From assembly GCF_025639885.1 (NCBI RefSeq), contig NZ_CP106738.1:930001-994000 (forward strand): a DNA stretch of 64,000 nt, written 5' to 3'. Below, piece by piece: positions 32,889 through 42,118 of this stretch (position 1 is its first letter; each line of letters begins with the position of its first letter). Origin of the DNA: Roseovarius pelagicus (GTDB lineage: Bacteria > Pseudomonadota > Alphaproteobacteria > Rhodobacterales > Rhodobacteraceae). Under the pieces are notes generated by a model, which was not told where the DNA came from, searched no databases, and saw nothing but the letters and a program-made list of their open reading frames with translations. The position numbers were made by a program, and so were the translations under genes.

Positions 32889-35265
32889 GCCCACCCGCAG
32901 CGTCCCGGCAGAAATCACCCGCCCGAAATACATCGGCGAAAAGGTCAAGCGCCTAGAGGATCCGCGTCTCTTGACCGGCGCGGGACGCTATGTTGCCGAT
33001 ATCCGTATGAACCGGATGGTGCATCTGGCCTTTGTTCGATCCGATCAGGCCCATGCCCGCATCCTGAGCGTCGATGCCGACGACGCACGCGCCATGCCCG
33101 GTGTGATCGCTGTCTTCACCGCAGAGGATTTCGCCTATATTCCCGACCTCTCCGCGCCATCGCGGATGAAAGATTACCACGCCACCCATTGCCCGGTTCT
33201 GGCCCGTGATGTCGTACGCTATGTGGGGGAACCGGTGGTCGTGGTCGTGGCGCGCGACAGATACGTGGCCGAAGACGCCGCAATGCAGGTCACGGTCGAT
33301 TACGATACGATCGACGCGACCTCGGATCCTGTCGAGGCGATAAAGCCCGGCGCGGTCGCGCTGCATGACACTGTCCCCGGCAATCTGGTTCTGGAACGGA
33401 CGTTCGCCACCGGCGACGCGCCCGCCGACATCGCCGCCGCTCCGCATGTGGTCGAGGGTCGGTTTCGTCTGCGCCGCAAATCACCGCTGGCCATCGAAAA
33501 CCGCGCCTATGTCGCGGATTACGACCGCGGTCGGGACGCGATAACGCTGTACGGCTCGACCCAGGTCCCCGGTGTCGTCCGCGATGAACTGGCGCGGCTG
33601 CTGGATCTGCCCGGCAACCGGCTTCGCGTCGTCGCACCCGATGTGGGCGGCGGTTTCGGCGGCAAAGGATCGGTCTATCCCGAAGAGGTCATCGTGACCG
33701 CCCTCGCCCGGCAACTCGAACGCCCGGTCAAGTATGTCTCGGACCGGTTGGAGGATCTGACATCCACCAGTCAGGGCTTTGATGAGATCGTCGAGGCGCG
33801 GCTGGGCTTTGACACCGAGGGGCGGTTTCTGGCGTTGGATGCTGAAATCATCGGTGACATCGGGGCCTACTCGATCACCCCTTGGACTGCCGCGCTGGAG
33901 CCGGTCCAAGTGGCCAGCTTCTTGCCCGGCCCCTATCGCACCCCCGCCTATCGCGGGCGGGTCCGGGGCGTATGCACACCAAAACCGCCAACCGGCCCAT
34001 ATCGCGGTGTCGGACGTCCGATGGCAGTGTTCGCGCTGGAACGGCTGGTGGACATGGCCGCAGCAAAGCTGGGGATGGACCCGGCAGAAATCCGGCGGCG
34101 CAATCTGGTACGACCTCAGGATTTCCCCTTCCGCATCGGGTCCGGTATCCGCTGGGATCACTCCGGTTTTGCCGAATGTCTGGAAAAGGCAGTCGAGGTC
34201 GCCGATATCACCGGTTTTCGCGCCCGTCAGGCCAAGGCGCGCACCGAGGGGCGCTGGCTCGGTCTGGGCATCGGTACCTATGCAGAACTGACCGGGATCG
34301 GATCGCGTATCGCCGTGGCCCCCGGCATGCCGATCAATACCGGAGCCGAGACAGCGTCGGTTCGTATCGACGCGACAGGAAGCGTGACGGCCGTATTTGC
34401 CACGGCCTCGCATGGGCAGAGTCTCGAAACCACGCTGGCGCAGATCGTGGCCGAAGAGTTGGGCGTGCGCCCCGCCGATGTCACGGTTGTGCAGGGCGAT
34501 ACCGGCACCACGGCGCATGGCACTGGCACCTATGCCAGCCGTTCGGCTGTGATTGGCGGCGGCGCGGCCATCGTCACGACGCGCACACTGCTGAAAAAGG
34601 TCAAGCGGGTGGCGGCCCGATTGTTCGATGTGACCCCCGAAGAGGTTGAGACCGGGAATGGCGAAATTTACGTCCCCGAAACCAACCACCGCATCGGCTT
34701 TGGTGATCTGGCGCGCGCGGTCTATTCCGACATGACCACCCTGCCGATGGAGGCGCGCGAGGTGCTGGAGGCGCAAGGGAATTACGATCCCTTCCTAGGC
34801 ACCACCACCGCGGCCACCCACATCGCCGAGGTCGAGATTGATGCCGAAACGCTGGCAATCCGACTGACCCGGTTCCTCGTCGCCGAGGATTGCGGGCGGA
34901 TGATCAACCCAATGGTCGTGGACGGACAGGTGCATGGTGGCGTTGTGCAGGGCATTGGCGTGGCGCTGCTGGAAGAGCTGCATTTCGATGAGGCAGGACA
35001 ATTGTTGTCGGCCAGCCTCGCCGACTACCTCGTGCCGACCTCGGCAGAGGTGCCCAAGTTGGAAGTGCACCACCTTGAAACCGAACTGCCTGACAACCCC
35101 GGCGGGTTCCGCGGCATGGGCGAAGGCGGCACCATCGGTGCCCCTGCTGCCATAGCCAACGCCGTTGCCGACGCTGTGGCACATCTGGGACTGGGCATAA
35201 ACGAACTTCCGATCACACCGAGCAAACTGAACCGGTTGATCGCAGATAATCAAAAAACGGAGTAA
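32881..35265 (+). CDS. Molybdenum hydroxylase molybdopterin-binding (large) subunit, CoxL-like
   Basis: This 794-residue subunit is full length for the xanthine-oxidase family. It has GGGFGGKGSVYPEE near residue 257, GPYRGVGRP near 377 where form I CO dehydrogenase has its Cys-containing loop, and the catalytic Glu in GMGEGGTIGAPAAIANA near 745. The absence of the AYxCSFR loop argues against CO oxidation and for hydroxylation of an organic, probably cyclic, substrate. It starts 8 bases inside the hydrolase gene. Confidence 0.93.
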   Translation: MNEPTRSVPAEITRPKYIGEKVKRLEDPRLLTGAGRYVADIRMNRMVHLAFVRSDQAHARILSVDADDARAMPGVIAVFTAEDFAYIPDLSAPSRMKDYHATHCPVLARDVVRYVGEPVVVVVARDRYVAEDAAMQVTVDYDTIDATSDPVEAIKPGAVALHDTVPGNLVLERTFATGDAPADIAAAPHVVEGRFRLRRKSPLAIENRAYVADYDRGRDAITLYGSTQVPGVVRDELARLLDLPGNRLRVVAPDVGGGFGGKGSVYPEEVIVTALARQLERPVKYVSDRLEDLTSTSQGFDEIVEARLGFDTEGRFLALDAEIIGDIGAYSITPWTAALEPVQVASFLPGPYRTPAYRGRVRGVCTPKPPTGPYRGVGRPMAVFALERLVDMAAAKLGMDPAEIRRRNLVRPQDFPFRIGSGIRWDHSGFAECLEKAVEVADITGFRARQAKARTEGRWLGLGIGTYAELTGIGSRIAVAPGMPINTGAETASVRIDATGSVTAVFATASHGQSLETTLAQIVAEELGVRPADVTVVQGDTGTTAHGTGTYASRSAVIGGGAAIVTTRTLLKKVKRVAARLFDVTPEEVETGNGEIYVPETNHRIGFGDLARAVYSDMTTLPMEAREVLEAQGNYDPFLGTTTAATHIAEVEIDAETLAIRLTRFLVAEDCGRMINPMVVDGQVHGGVVQGIGVALLEELHFDEAGQLLSASLADYLVPTSAEVPKLEVHHLETELPDNPGGFRGMGEGGTIGAPAAIANAVADAVAHLGLGINELPITPSKLNRLIADNQKTE

Positions 35266-35269
35266 CAAC

Positions 35270-36025
35270 ATGAATTTCGGACTGACCGGCCGCGTGGCCC
35301 TTGTAACGGGTGGCGGGCGCGACACCGGCGGAGACATCGCCCGCTCTTTGGCGGCAGAGGGTGCCATCGTCGCGGTAAACTATCGCAGCTCGGCGGACGA
35401 AGCGGCCGCCGTCGTGACGGATATCGAGGCGGCTGGCGGAACCGCCAAGGCCTATCAGGCCGACATCTCCGACTATGATCAGGTCAAGACGATGGTCGCG
35501 GCCATCGTTGCAGACCACGGCAAGGTCGATATTCTGATCAATAACGCGGGTTATGTGAAATACGGTAGATTTGTCGACTCGACCCCCGAAGACTGGAAGG
35601 CACAGATGGATGTCTGCCTCTATGGCGCGATCCATTGTTGCCATGCTGTCGCGCCGCACATGATCGATAACAACTGGGGGCGCATCATCAGCCTGATCGG
35701 TGACAGTTCTCGCATCGGCGAGGCAAACCTGTCGATGGCCGCTGCAACCCGTGCAGGAACCGTGGCGCTCGGAAAATCGCTGGCGCGCGAGATGGGACGC
35801 AACAATGTCTGCGTCAATGCCGTCTCGCTGGGGCTGGTCCAAACGGCGCATTCGGATGCCGAGTTTCTGGAAAAGAATATGGAAAAGATCGTGCGCGCCT
35901 ATCCGCTGCGCCGTATCGGTACACCAGATGACATCGCGCCCCTTGTGACGTTTCTCGCCTCTGATCAAGCATCATGGATCACCGGGCAGGTCATCAGCGC
36001 CAATGGCGGTTTCAGCATGGTCTGA
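35270..36025 (+). CDS. SDR family protein lacking the usual Tyr-x3-Lys motif
   Basis: This 251-residue Rossmann protein has the nucleotide loop VTGGGRDTGGDIA, NNAG (ILINNAGYVKYG), and the C-terminal TGQVISANGGFSMV typical of SDRs. Where the catalytic Tyr-x-x-x-Lys should be, it reads LSMAAATRAGTVALGKS, with neither residue in place. It may therefore bind NAD(P) but use different chemistry, or be regulatory. It follows the large subunit by 4 bases and is clearly in the operon. Confidence 0.85.
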   Translation: MNFGLTGRVALVTGGGRDTGGDIARSLAAEGAIVAVNYRSSADEAAAVVTDIEAAGGTAKAYQADISDYDQVKTMVAAIVADHGKVDILINNAGYVKYGRFVDSTPEDWKAQMDVCLYGAIHCCHAVAPHMIDNNWGRIISLIGDSSRIGEANLSMAAATRAGTVALGKSLAREMGRNNVCVNAVSLGLVQTAHSDAEFLEKNMEKIVRAYPLRRIGTPDDIAPLVTFLASDQASWITGQVISANGGFSMV

Positions 36026-36052
36026 TTGCAGACCAATTAGGGAGGAAACAAC

Positions 36053-37597
36053 ATGATCCGCACTGACCTGATCGCCCCGCTGGCCGAGCTTTTGCCCCGA
36101 CAGGCGGCGGCCTATCCAGACAAGGTGGCGTTCGATGACCGGCATCGCGCCATCACCTATGCCGCCCTCGCAGCAGAGGTCGCGGCGCTGGCCAGCCAGT
36201 ATCGCGCGATGGGGCTGGAGCCGGGCGGCGCGGTTGGCGTCTGGCTGCCCAATTCCGTCGATTGGATCGTCTCGGTTCTGGCCGCGATCCGCGCGGGCGG
36301 CATCGCGGTGCCGATCGCCTATGATGCCCGGCAGGATGAAATGGCTTACCGCGTCGCAGATGCGGGTGTGGGCATTTTCATCACGCGCAGCGAAAAAGCG
36401 GGCGCGCTGGCCGATCTGGGTGGCGCAGTGCCCGATGTCACAATTCTGGCTGACGACGACCCAAACGCAGAACGGCCCGATTTGCGGGCGCTGTGCGCCG
36501 AAGCCGCTGTGGGTATCACGCTACCACCCGACGATATCGACGCAACGTCGATGATCGTCTACACCTCTGGCACAACCGGCAAGCCCAAGGGTGTCATGCT
36601 GACGACGCGCTCGATGCTCTGGGTCAACGCGGCCTGTTGGGCATCCGTGGTCGGGCTGGGTCCTGACGACCGGGTGTTGTCACCACTGCCGCTGTTTCAT
36701 TCCTACGCACTCAATTTTTCGGTTCTGTCGATCATCGCCACCGGTGCCAGCGAATACGTCATGGAACGGTTCTCGCCTCGCGAGGCGATGGACCTGCTGG
36801 AACAGGGCAACTTTACCATCATGCCGGGCGTTCCGACCATGTTTCATTACCTGATGCTGGCCGCAAAGGAGGAAGGCCGGAACCCCTTCCATTCGGTGCG
36901 CCGCTGCGTGTCTGCCGGCGCGATCATGCCCGCATCGCTGAACGACGCGTTCGAGGACAGCTTCGGCATCGAACTGCTCGATGGGTATGGCATCACGGAA
37001 ACCTCCACCATGGTCACGATGAACTGGGCCAATGCGGCGCGCGTACCGGGCTCTTGCGGACTGCCTCTGCCGGGCCTTGCCGTGCGGTTGGTCGACAGCG
37101 ACGACAACGACGTGCCGTTCGGGGATGAGGGCGAGCTGATCGTGCGCGGCCCCAACGTCATGCAAGGCTATTATGGCAAACCCGAGGCGACTGAAGCCGC
37201 ATTAAAGGCAGGATGGTATCGTACCGGCGATCTCGCCCGGTCAGACGCATCGGGCTATCTGACCATCACCGGCCGGCTCAAGGAGCTGATCATCCGGGGC
37301 GGCCAAAACATCGCGCCCGCCGAAGTCGAGGATACAGTTCAGAAACTGGCCGGTGTGCGCGATTGCGCCGTCGTCGGCATCCCGCACGAAACATTGGGCG
37401 AAGTACCAGTCGCCTTTGTCGTACCGGAGGCCGAAATGCCCACCTTGCAAGCCGTCAAAGATTTTTGCGCGCGAACGCTGTCAAACTATAAACTGCCGCA
37501 TGATGTCGTCGCAGTGTCCGAGATTCCCCGGACTGGCTCTGGCAAGATCATGCGCTTTCGTTTGCGTGACGGCTATACCCAACCCGAAAATGCCTGA
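36053..37597 (+). CDS. Long/aryl acyl-CoA ligase (AMP-binding)
   Basis: This 514-residue ANL-superfamily enzyme has the P-loop IVYTSGTTGKPKGVMLT near residue 168, GYGITETSTM near 312, the hinge YRTGDLARSD near 389, GRLKELIIRGGQNIAPAEVE near 405, and the adenylation Lys in PRTGSGKIMRFRLR near 503. It activates a carboxylic acid to its CoA thioester. The cluster context suggests the product of ring opening or the imported acid as substrate. GGAGG precedes the ATG. Confidence 0.92.
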   Translation: MIRTDLIAPLAELLPRQAAAYPDKVAFDDRHRAITYAALAAEVAALASQYRAMGLEPGGAVGVWLPNSVDWIVSVLAAIRAGGIAVPIAYDARQDEMAYRVADAGVGIFITRSEKAGALADLGGAVPDVTILADDDPNAERPDLRALCAEAAVGITLPPDDIDATSMIVYTSGTTGKPKGVMLTTRSMLWVNAACWASVVGLGPDDRVLSPLPLFHSYALNFSVLSIIATGASEYVMERFSPREAMDLLEQGNFTIMPGVPTMFHYLMLAAKEEGRNPFHSVRRCVSAGAIMPASLNDAFEDSFGIELLDGYGITETSTMVTMNWANAARVPGSCGLPLPGLAVRLVDSDDNDVPFGDEGELIVRGPNVMQGYYGKPEATEAALKAGWYRTGDLARSDASGYLTITGRLKELIIRGGQNIAPAEVEDTVQKLAGVRDCAVVGIPHETLGEVPVAFVVPEAEMPTLQAVKDFCARTLSNYKLPHDVVAVSEIPRTGSGKIMRFRLRDGYTQPENA

Positions 37598-37604
37598 GGA
37601 CCTT

Positions 37605-38765
37605 ATGCAACCATTCATATTCAACACCACGAAATCACTCGTTTTTCGCTCAGGTGCCTCGGCTGAACTGGCCGAAATCGCGGGGACGACGCTGGGGACG
37701 GACGTTCTGTTCATCACCGATCCAGGCCTGCGCAAACTGGGACTGTGCAATGGTGCTCTGGCGTCGCTTGAGGCGGCGGGTATCACCGTAACTGTGTTCG
37801 ATCAGGTCGAGGCCGACCCCTCTCGTGCCACGCTCGAAGCGGCGACCGCCGCAGGAGGTGCGGCGCAGGTGACGGGCGTCATCGGTTTCGGCGGCGGATC
37901 GTCGCTGGACGTGGCCAAGGTTGCGGCGCTGCTGCTCGGATCAGGCGAGAATCTGGACGGCGCATGGGGCGTTGGACAAGCTCGCGGACCGCGCCTGCCA
38001 CTTGTGCTGATCCCAACCACCGCCGGCACCGGCAGCGAGGTCACACCAGTGTCCATCATTACCGTCGGGGCCGAGGAAAAGCGCGGTGTTTCCACGCCTA
38101 TCCTGCTGCCCGACATCGCCATTCTGGATTGCGACCTGACGCTGGGTCTGCCTGCCCCGATTACTGCCGCGACGGGTGTTGACGCGATGGTACACGCAAT
38201 CGAGGCTTATGCCTCGACCAATGCCAATAACAATCCGCTCAGCAAAATGCTCGCCCGCGAAGCGTTGCGCCTCTTGGGGACCAATATAGAAACCGTCGTC
38301 GCGGAACCCGGCAATGCCGAGGCGCGTGGCGCGATGCTACTGGGGTCCATGCTGGCCGGTCAGGCCTTTGCCAACTCGCCGGTTGCTGCCGTGCATGCGC
38401 TGGCCTATCCAATCGGCGGCACGTTTCATGTCCCGCACGGGCTGTCAAACGCGCTGGTTTTGCCGCATGTGCTGCGGTTCAACGCGCCCGTCGCCTACGG
38501 CGCCTATGCCGAGATCGCCGCCGACGCCTTTCCCCATCTGGCAGAGATCGAAGGCAGGCAGGCGCGCTGCGCCGCCTTTATCGATGCACTGGCCGACCTG
38601 TCCCAACGGTTGGGCATGCAGACGCGCCTGCGCGAAGTCGGCATCCCCGAAACCGCGCTGAACAAGATGGCCTCAGACGCGATGCTCCAGACCCGGTTAC
38701 TGGTGAACAATCCGCGCGAAATGTCAGAGCAGGACGCACTGGCAGTCTATCGGGCGGCGTGGTGA
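37605..38765 (+). CDS. Iron-containing alcohol dehydrogenase
   Basis: This 386-residue group III dehydrogenase has the NAD loop GFGGGSSLDVAKVAALL near residue 92, PTTAGTGSEVTPVSI near 136, and metal ligands in the DAMVHAIEAY and HALAYPIGGTFHVPHG segments. It interconverts an alcohol and an aldehyde or ketone. The start at 37605 gives the family N-terminus and follows the ligase stop by 7 bases. It overlaps the thioesterase by one base. Confidence 0.92.
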   Translation: MQPFIFNTTKSLVFRSGASAELAEIAGTTLGTDVLFITDPGLRKLGLCNGALASLEAAGITVTVFDQVEADPSRATLEAATAAGGAAQVTGVIGFGGGSSLDVAKVAALLLGSGENLDGAWGVGQARGPRLPLVLIPTTAGTGSEVTPVSIITVGAEEKRGVSTPILLPDIAILDCDLTLGLPAPITAATGVDAMVHAIEAYASTNANNNPLSKMLAREALRLLGTNIETVVAEPGNAEARGAMLLGSMLAGQAFANSPVAAVHALAYPIGGTFHVPHGLSNALVLPHVLRFNAPVAYGAYAEIAADAFPHLAEIEGRQARCAAFIDALADLSQRLGMQTRLREVGIPETALNKMASDAMLQTRLLVNNPREMSEQDALAVYRAAW

Positions 38766-39196
38766 TGGCAGACCCCCGCGCGACCCGCGCCGACTATCGC
38801 GTCTTTCGCCAGATCACGACGCGCTGGATGGACAATGACGTTTATGGCCACATGAACAACGTGGTGCATTATTCGCTGTTCGATACTGCGGTGAATGGCT
38901 GGCTGATCGAAGGAGGACTGCTTGATCCGAAAACCAGCGACAGCTTTGGCCTCGTCGTGGAAACCGGCTGTAAATATTTCGCTGAGATGGGCTTTCCGGA
39001 CACGGTTCATGCAGGTCTGAGGATCGGGCATCTCGGGTCCACGTCGGTTCGGTTTGAAATCGGCCTGTTCCGCAATCACGAACCAGCGGCCTCGGCCGAA
39101 GGGTTCTTTGTCCATGTCTATGTCGACCGGACCACGCGCCGCCCAAGTGCGATCAGCGGTCGCCGCCGCAGTGCTTTTGACGCGCTTATGACCTGA
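38765..39196 (+). CDS. Acyl-CoA thioesterase (4HBT hot-dog family)
   Basis: This 143-residue protein has the 4-hydroxybenzoyl-CoA-thioesterase signature TRWMDNDVYGHMNNVVHYSLFD near residue 20, with the active-site Asp. It hydrolyses acyl-CoA thioesters. Of the in-frame starts GTG-GTG-ATG the ATG is chosen; it overlaps the dehydrogenase TGA by one base. It ends the catabolic operon. Confidence 0.88.
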   Translation: MADPRATRADYRVFRQITTRWMDNDVYGHMNNVVHYSLFDTAVNGWLIEGGLLDPKTSDSFGLVVETGCKYFAEMGFPDTVHAGLRIGHLGSTSVRFEIGLFRNHEPAASAEGFFVHVYVDRTTRRPSAISGRRRSAFDALMT

Positions 39197-39443
39197 CCGG
39201 GACTGCGCACCGCGCGGACTGCCCCCCTTCTCCAACAGCAGCGTTCGGAATGGTCGCGACGGCGCAGATACGCCACGCTGCTCCGCCCTTTTCCGGCTTG
39301 CGACGTTCTCTTCTGGTGCCGTGATCCGACACGCATAATCACCTGAAAACAAAATCATGCGCGAGGCTCCGTGTGTTTCATCCCTTCCAAAGAAACCAAA
39401 CGTTCGGTATCTAACGGGCATCACAGGATCAAGAGGCCGAATC

Positions 39444-39788
39444 ATGAACCCGATCTTTACAGCTTACGCAGCACTCGCGACGGCCATCGTCTGCGAGGTG
39501 ACCGGAACGTCGCTCCTTCAGCGATCAGAGCAATTCACGCGCGCGCTCCCCACCATCGGCATGATCGTATGCTTCGCCGCATCGTTGTTTTTTCTTTCGC
39601 TGGCACTCAGAGCCATCCCGCTTGGTGTTGCATACGCGATTTGGGGCGGCCTCGGGATCATTCTGACAAGCATCATCAGCGTAGTCGTTTTTCGTTTCAC
39701 GCTGGATGTCTGGGCAATCGTGGGTATCGGCTTGATCGTTTCCGGCGTACTTGTAATGAACCTGCTGTCCAACAGCGCAACACACTGA
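39444..39788 (+). CDS. SMR family multidrug/quaternary-ammonium efflux protein
   Basis: This 114-residue protein has four membrane helices and the essential Glu near residue 15 (AIVCEVTGTSLL), followed by IPLGVAYAIWGGLGIILTSI, the EmrE signature. It exports cationic compounds in exchange for protons. The ATG at 39444 is chosen because the first helix starts here and GAGG lies 7 bases upstream. It is one base from the TetR gene, which probably represses it. The 247-bp upstream gap (39197-39443) holds its promoter; no riboswitch was recognised. Confidence 0.92.
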   Translation: MNPIFTAYAALATAIVCEVTGTSLLQRSEQFTRALPTIGMIVCFAASLFFLSLALRAIPLGVAYAIWGGLGIILTSIISVVVFRFTLDVWAIVGIGLIVSGVLVMNLLSNSATH

Positions 39789-39789
39789 C

Positions 39790-40347
39790 ATGAAAAACCT
39801 CTACCATCGCAAAAAACAGCCCGAGACCGTGCGCCGCGCCCTGTTGGATCAGGCTGCTCGTCTCGCTGTCGAGCAAGGTATGGCAGCCGTCACAGTTCAG
39901 GCCGTCGCAGATGCCGCGGGCGTCACAAAGGGGGGGCTGACCCACCACTTCCCCAACAAACAAGCGTTGATCGAGGCCGTGTTTCAGGACTTGCTGAATG
40001 ATCTGGAAAACAGCCTTCATACGCGCGCGCAGGCCGATCCGACGCCGCAGGGGTCATTTACCCGCGCTTACGTAATCGAAATCTTTGATATGGATCCCAA
40101 TGAAAAAGGCGGGCTGTTGTCGGCTCTGTCGGTGTTATTGCTCGTTGATCCCAGGCTCCGTACGATGTGGGCAGAATGGTTCGACACATGGCTCGACAAA
40201 GGTCAGCACACCGATGGCAGCATGGATCTGGCGGTCGTCCGCTTGGCCGTTGACGGTGTCTGGCTTGCCGATCTGTGCGGGCTATCACTGCCTGATCGGG
40301 CGCAGTTGCGTGACAAGTTGATTCTTGCGACCTACCCCGAGACCTGA
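39790..40347 (+). CDS. TetR family transcriptional regulator
   Basis: This 185-residue protein has an N-terminal helix-turn-helix (VTVQAVADAAGVTKGGLTHHFPNKQALIEAVF) and a helical ligand-binding part with the pattern of TetR_C domains. It is encoded one base after the SMR exporter, so it is probably an autoregulated repressor that responds to the exported compound. Confidence 0.92.
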   Translation: MKNLYHRKKQPETVRRALLDQAARLAVEQGMAAVTVQAVADAAGVTKGGLTHHFPNKQALIEAVFQDLLNDLENSLHTRAQADPTPQGSFTRAYVIEIFDMDPNEKGGLLSALSVLLLVDPRLRTMWAEWFDTWLDKGQHTDGSMDLAVVRLAVDGVWLADLCGLSLPDRAQLRDKLILATYPET

Positions 40348-40378
40348 GCGCGATCCTGCCTGAACATGGCTCGCCGCA

Positions 40379-41275
40379 TCAAATCCGGCCCAACTGCCAA
40401 TCCGCATGAATGCCGGAACGTGCGCAGAACGCCGCGATATCGGCCCCTGCAAACAATCCGTCTTGCGTGACCAGCACCGATTGCCAGCCTGCCGCACGGG
40501 CGCCCAGAATATCGGTATGCAATGAATCGCCACACATCGCGATCCGCTCTGCTGTGACACCGTCCAGCGTTGCGCTGACCATGGCAAAGACGTCGCCGAA
40601 GGGTTTGCCATAGAAACTGACCACGGCCTGTGTCCGGTCTGCGATCAAATGGCCAAAATACCCCGGTTCCAGCGAAAACCCGTCATCGCGTGGCGCGACC
40701 AGATCGGCATTCGCAATCAGCACCGGTCTGGGGCGATGGATCAGCGCGGCTTCCAGCTTGGCCTGACGGGCCGGGTTCCAGTCCGCAGCCGACAGGAACA
40801 GAACGCCGTCGACGGCATCATAATCCGCCACTTCGTCGCCCAATCGGGTGACGGTGCCCGGCACATCGCCCAGTGCATCCCCTTTGGCTGCAATCACGCC
40901 CCAGTGGTGTGGTCCGGCGGCAGTCAAAGCGGCCTCGCGGCTGGTGATGATTTCATCATCGTGCAGCGTCATGCCCAGCCGTTTGAACTTGGCGATGGCC
41001 CCGGCACGGTCATAGCTGGCGGCATTGGTCAATACGCGGATCTGGCAGCCAGCGGCGCGCAAATGGTCCAGCCGTTCTGCTGCGCCCGGTATTGGGGTTT
41101 CACCGACATTCAGCACCCCGAACGCATCGAACACAAAGACATCCACGCGGTCTGTGATATCCATCAACGACCCGATGGCTTGATTGCGCCCACATCCCGA
41201 CGCCACAGGCAATCGGTCACGGATCGCTTCGTATCGGTCAAAGACAGAGGATGTGTCCTGTAGCTCTGTGGTCAT
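40379..41275 (-). CDS. HAD class IIA hydrolase, TIGR01459-like
   Basis: This 298-residue protein has HAD motif I VFVFDAFGVLNVGETPIPG near residue 46, motif II VLTNAAS, Lys in FYGKPFGDVF and motif IV MCGDSLHTDILGA. In motif I the second Asp, the usual general acid of phosphatases, is Phe; related class IIA proteins have Trp there. It could still act on phosphoesters or be specialised. It follows the phnE genes by 27 bases on the same strand, so it is probably co-transcribed with the phosphonate transporter. Confidence 0.8.
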   Translation of the reverse strand: MTTELQDTSSVFDRYEAIRDRLPVASGCGRNQAIGSLMDITDRVDVFVFDAFGVLNVGETPIPGAAERLDHLRAAGCQIRVLTNAASYDRAGAIAKFKRLGMTLHDDEIITSREAALTAAGPHHWGVIAAKGDALGDVPGTVTRLGDEVADYDAVDGVLFLSAADWNPARQAKLEAALIHRPRPVLIANADLVAPRDDGFSLEPGYFGHLIADRTQAVVSFYGKPFGDVFAMVSATLDGVTAERIAMCGDSLHTDILGARAAGWQSVLVTQDGLFAGADIAAFCARSGIHADWQLGRI

Positions 41276-41302
41276 AGTCGGTCCTGTGCCTAAGGCATCG
41301 CG

Positions 41303-42118
41303 TCAGATGATCGCGCCGCGCACTTTGGCCGAAACCCATTCAGAGATCACAACAGCCATCAGGATCACCAACAGGATCAATGACACCTGTGGCCATGCCA
41401 GTACATTCAGTGATGCCGACAGTTGCAGCCCAATACCCCCGGCCCCGACCAAGCCCAACACCGTCGATTCGCGAATGTTGATGTCCCAGCGAAACACCGC
41501 AATCCCGGCAAATGCGGGCATGATCTGCGGCAATATCCCATATGCCATCACCTGCCAGCGCGATGCACCTGTGGCTGTGATCGCCTCCACTTGGGTCTGG
41601 TCGATCTCTTCGATCGCCTCATACAGCAGCTTGGCACAGAACCCGATCGAACGGATCGCGATCGCCACCACCCCGGCAAAGACACCCGGCCCGATGATCG
41701 CAATCAGCAGGAGCGCCCAGATCAACGAATTGATCGACCGGGTCGAGACGATAATCAAGAGCGCAATGGGGCGGATAAACACGCGCGATGGCGTAGTGTT
41801 GCGCGCCGCGAGGAACGCGACCGGCACCGCCAGCAGCAGCGCGATGATCGTGCCCAGCGTGGCGATGTTCAGCGTATCCCAGATCGGCTCGCCCAATTGG
41901 GTGATATATTCCCACTTCGGCGGGGTCGCCCGATCCCAGATATCGCCCGCAATGCGCGGCGCATCCCAGACGAAGAACCACGTCGTGGCCTCTGAAATCT
42001 GTTGCCAGCAATAGGCGAATATCGCGATCCCGATCAGCCATAGCACCCAGTGAAAGAGCGATTCACGCCCCGTCCGGCGCTGCCAGAGTTTCTGGCCCCC
42101 TGCTTCGCGCATCGGCAT
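41303..42118 (-). CDS. phnE: Phosphonate-type ABC transporter permease PhnE (second)
   Basis: This 271-residue membrane protein has about six helices and the binding-protein-dependent transport loop with EAIEEIDQTQVEAITATGAS and later [20 protein letters not shown], a PhnE hallmark. It is the second of two adjacent permeases that form the channel. Its ATG overlaps the previous gene's stop by one base. Confidence 0.9.
   Translation of the reverse strand: MPMREAGGQKLWQRRTGRESLFHWVLWLIGIAIFAYCWQQISEATTWFFVWDAPRIAGDIWDRATPPKWEYITQLGEPIWDTLNIATLGTIIALLLAVPVAFLAARNTTPSRVFIRPIALLIIVSTRSINSLIWALLLIAIIGPGVFAGVVAIAIRSIGFCAKLLYEAIEEIDQTQVEAITATGASRWQVMAYGILPQIMPAFAGIAVFRWDINIRESTVLGLVGAGGIGLQLSASLNVLAWPQVSLILLVILMAVVISEWVSAKVRGAII

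Noticed and set aside
29558..35265. Aerobic carbon monoxide dehydrogenase (coxMSL)
   Set aside because: The large subunit has GPYRGVGRP where form I enzymes have a Cys-containing AYxCSFR loop, and the gene neighbours are those of organic-acid catabolism.
22822..39196. Integrated genomic island bounded by tRNA-Tyr repeats
   Set aside because: No integrase and no second copy of the tRNA 3' end were found, and the cluster matches its surroundings in codon style.
39197..39443. Guanidine riboswitch upstream of the SMR exporter
   Set aside because: No ykkC, mini-ykkC or ACGR-loop hairpin pair was seen, and an adjacent TetR gene explains regulation.
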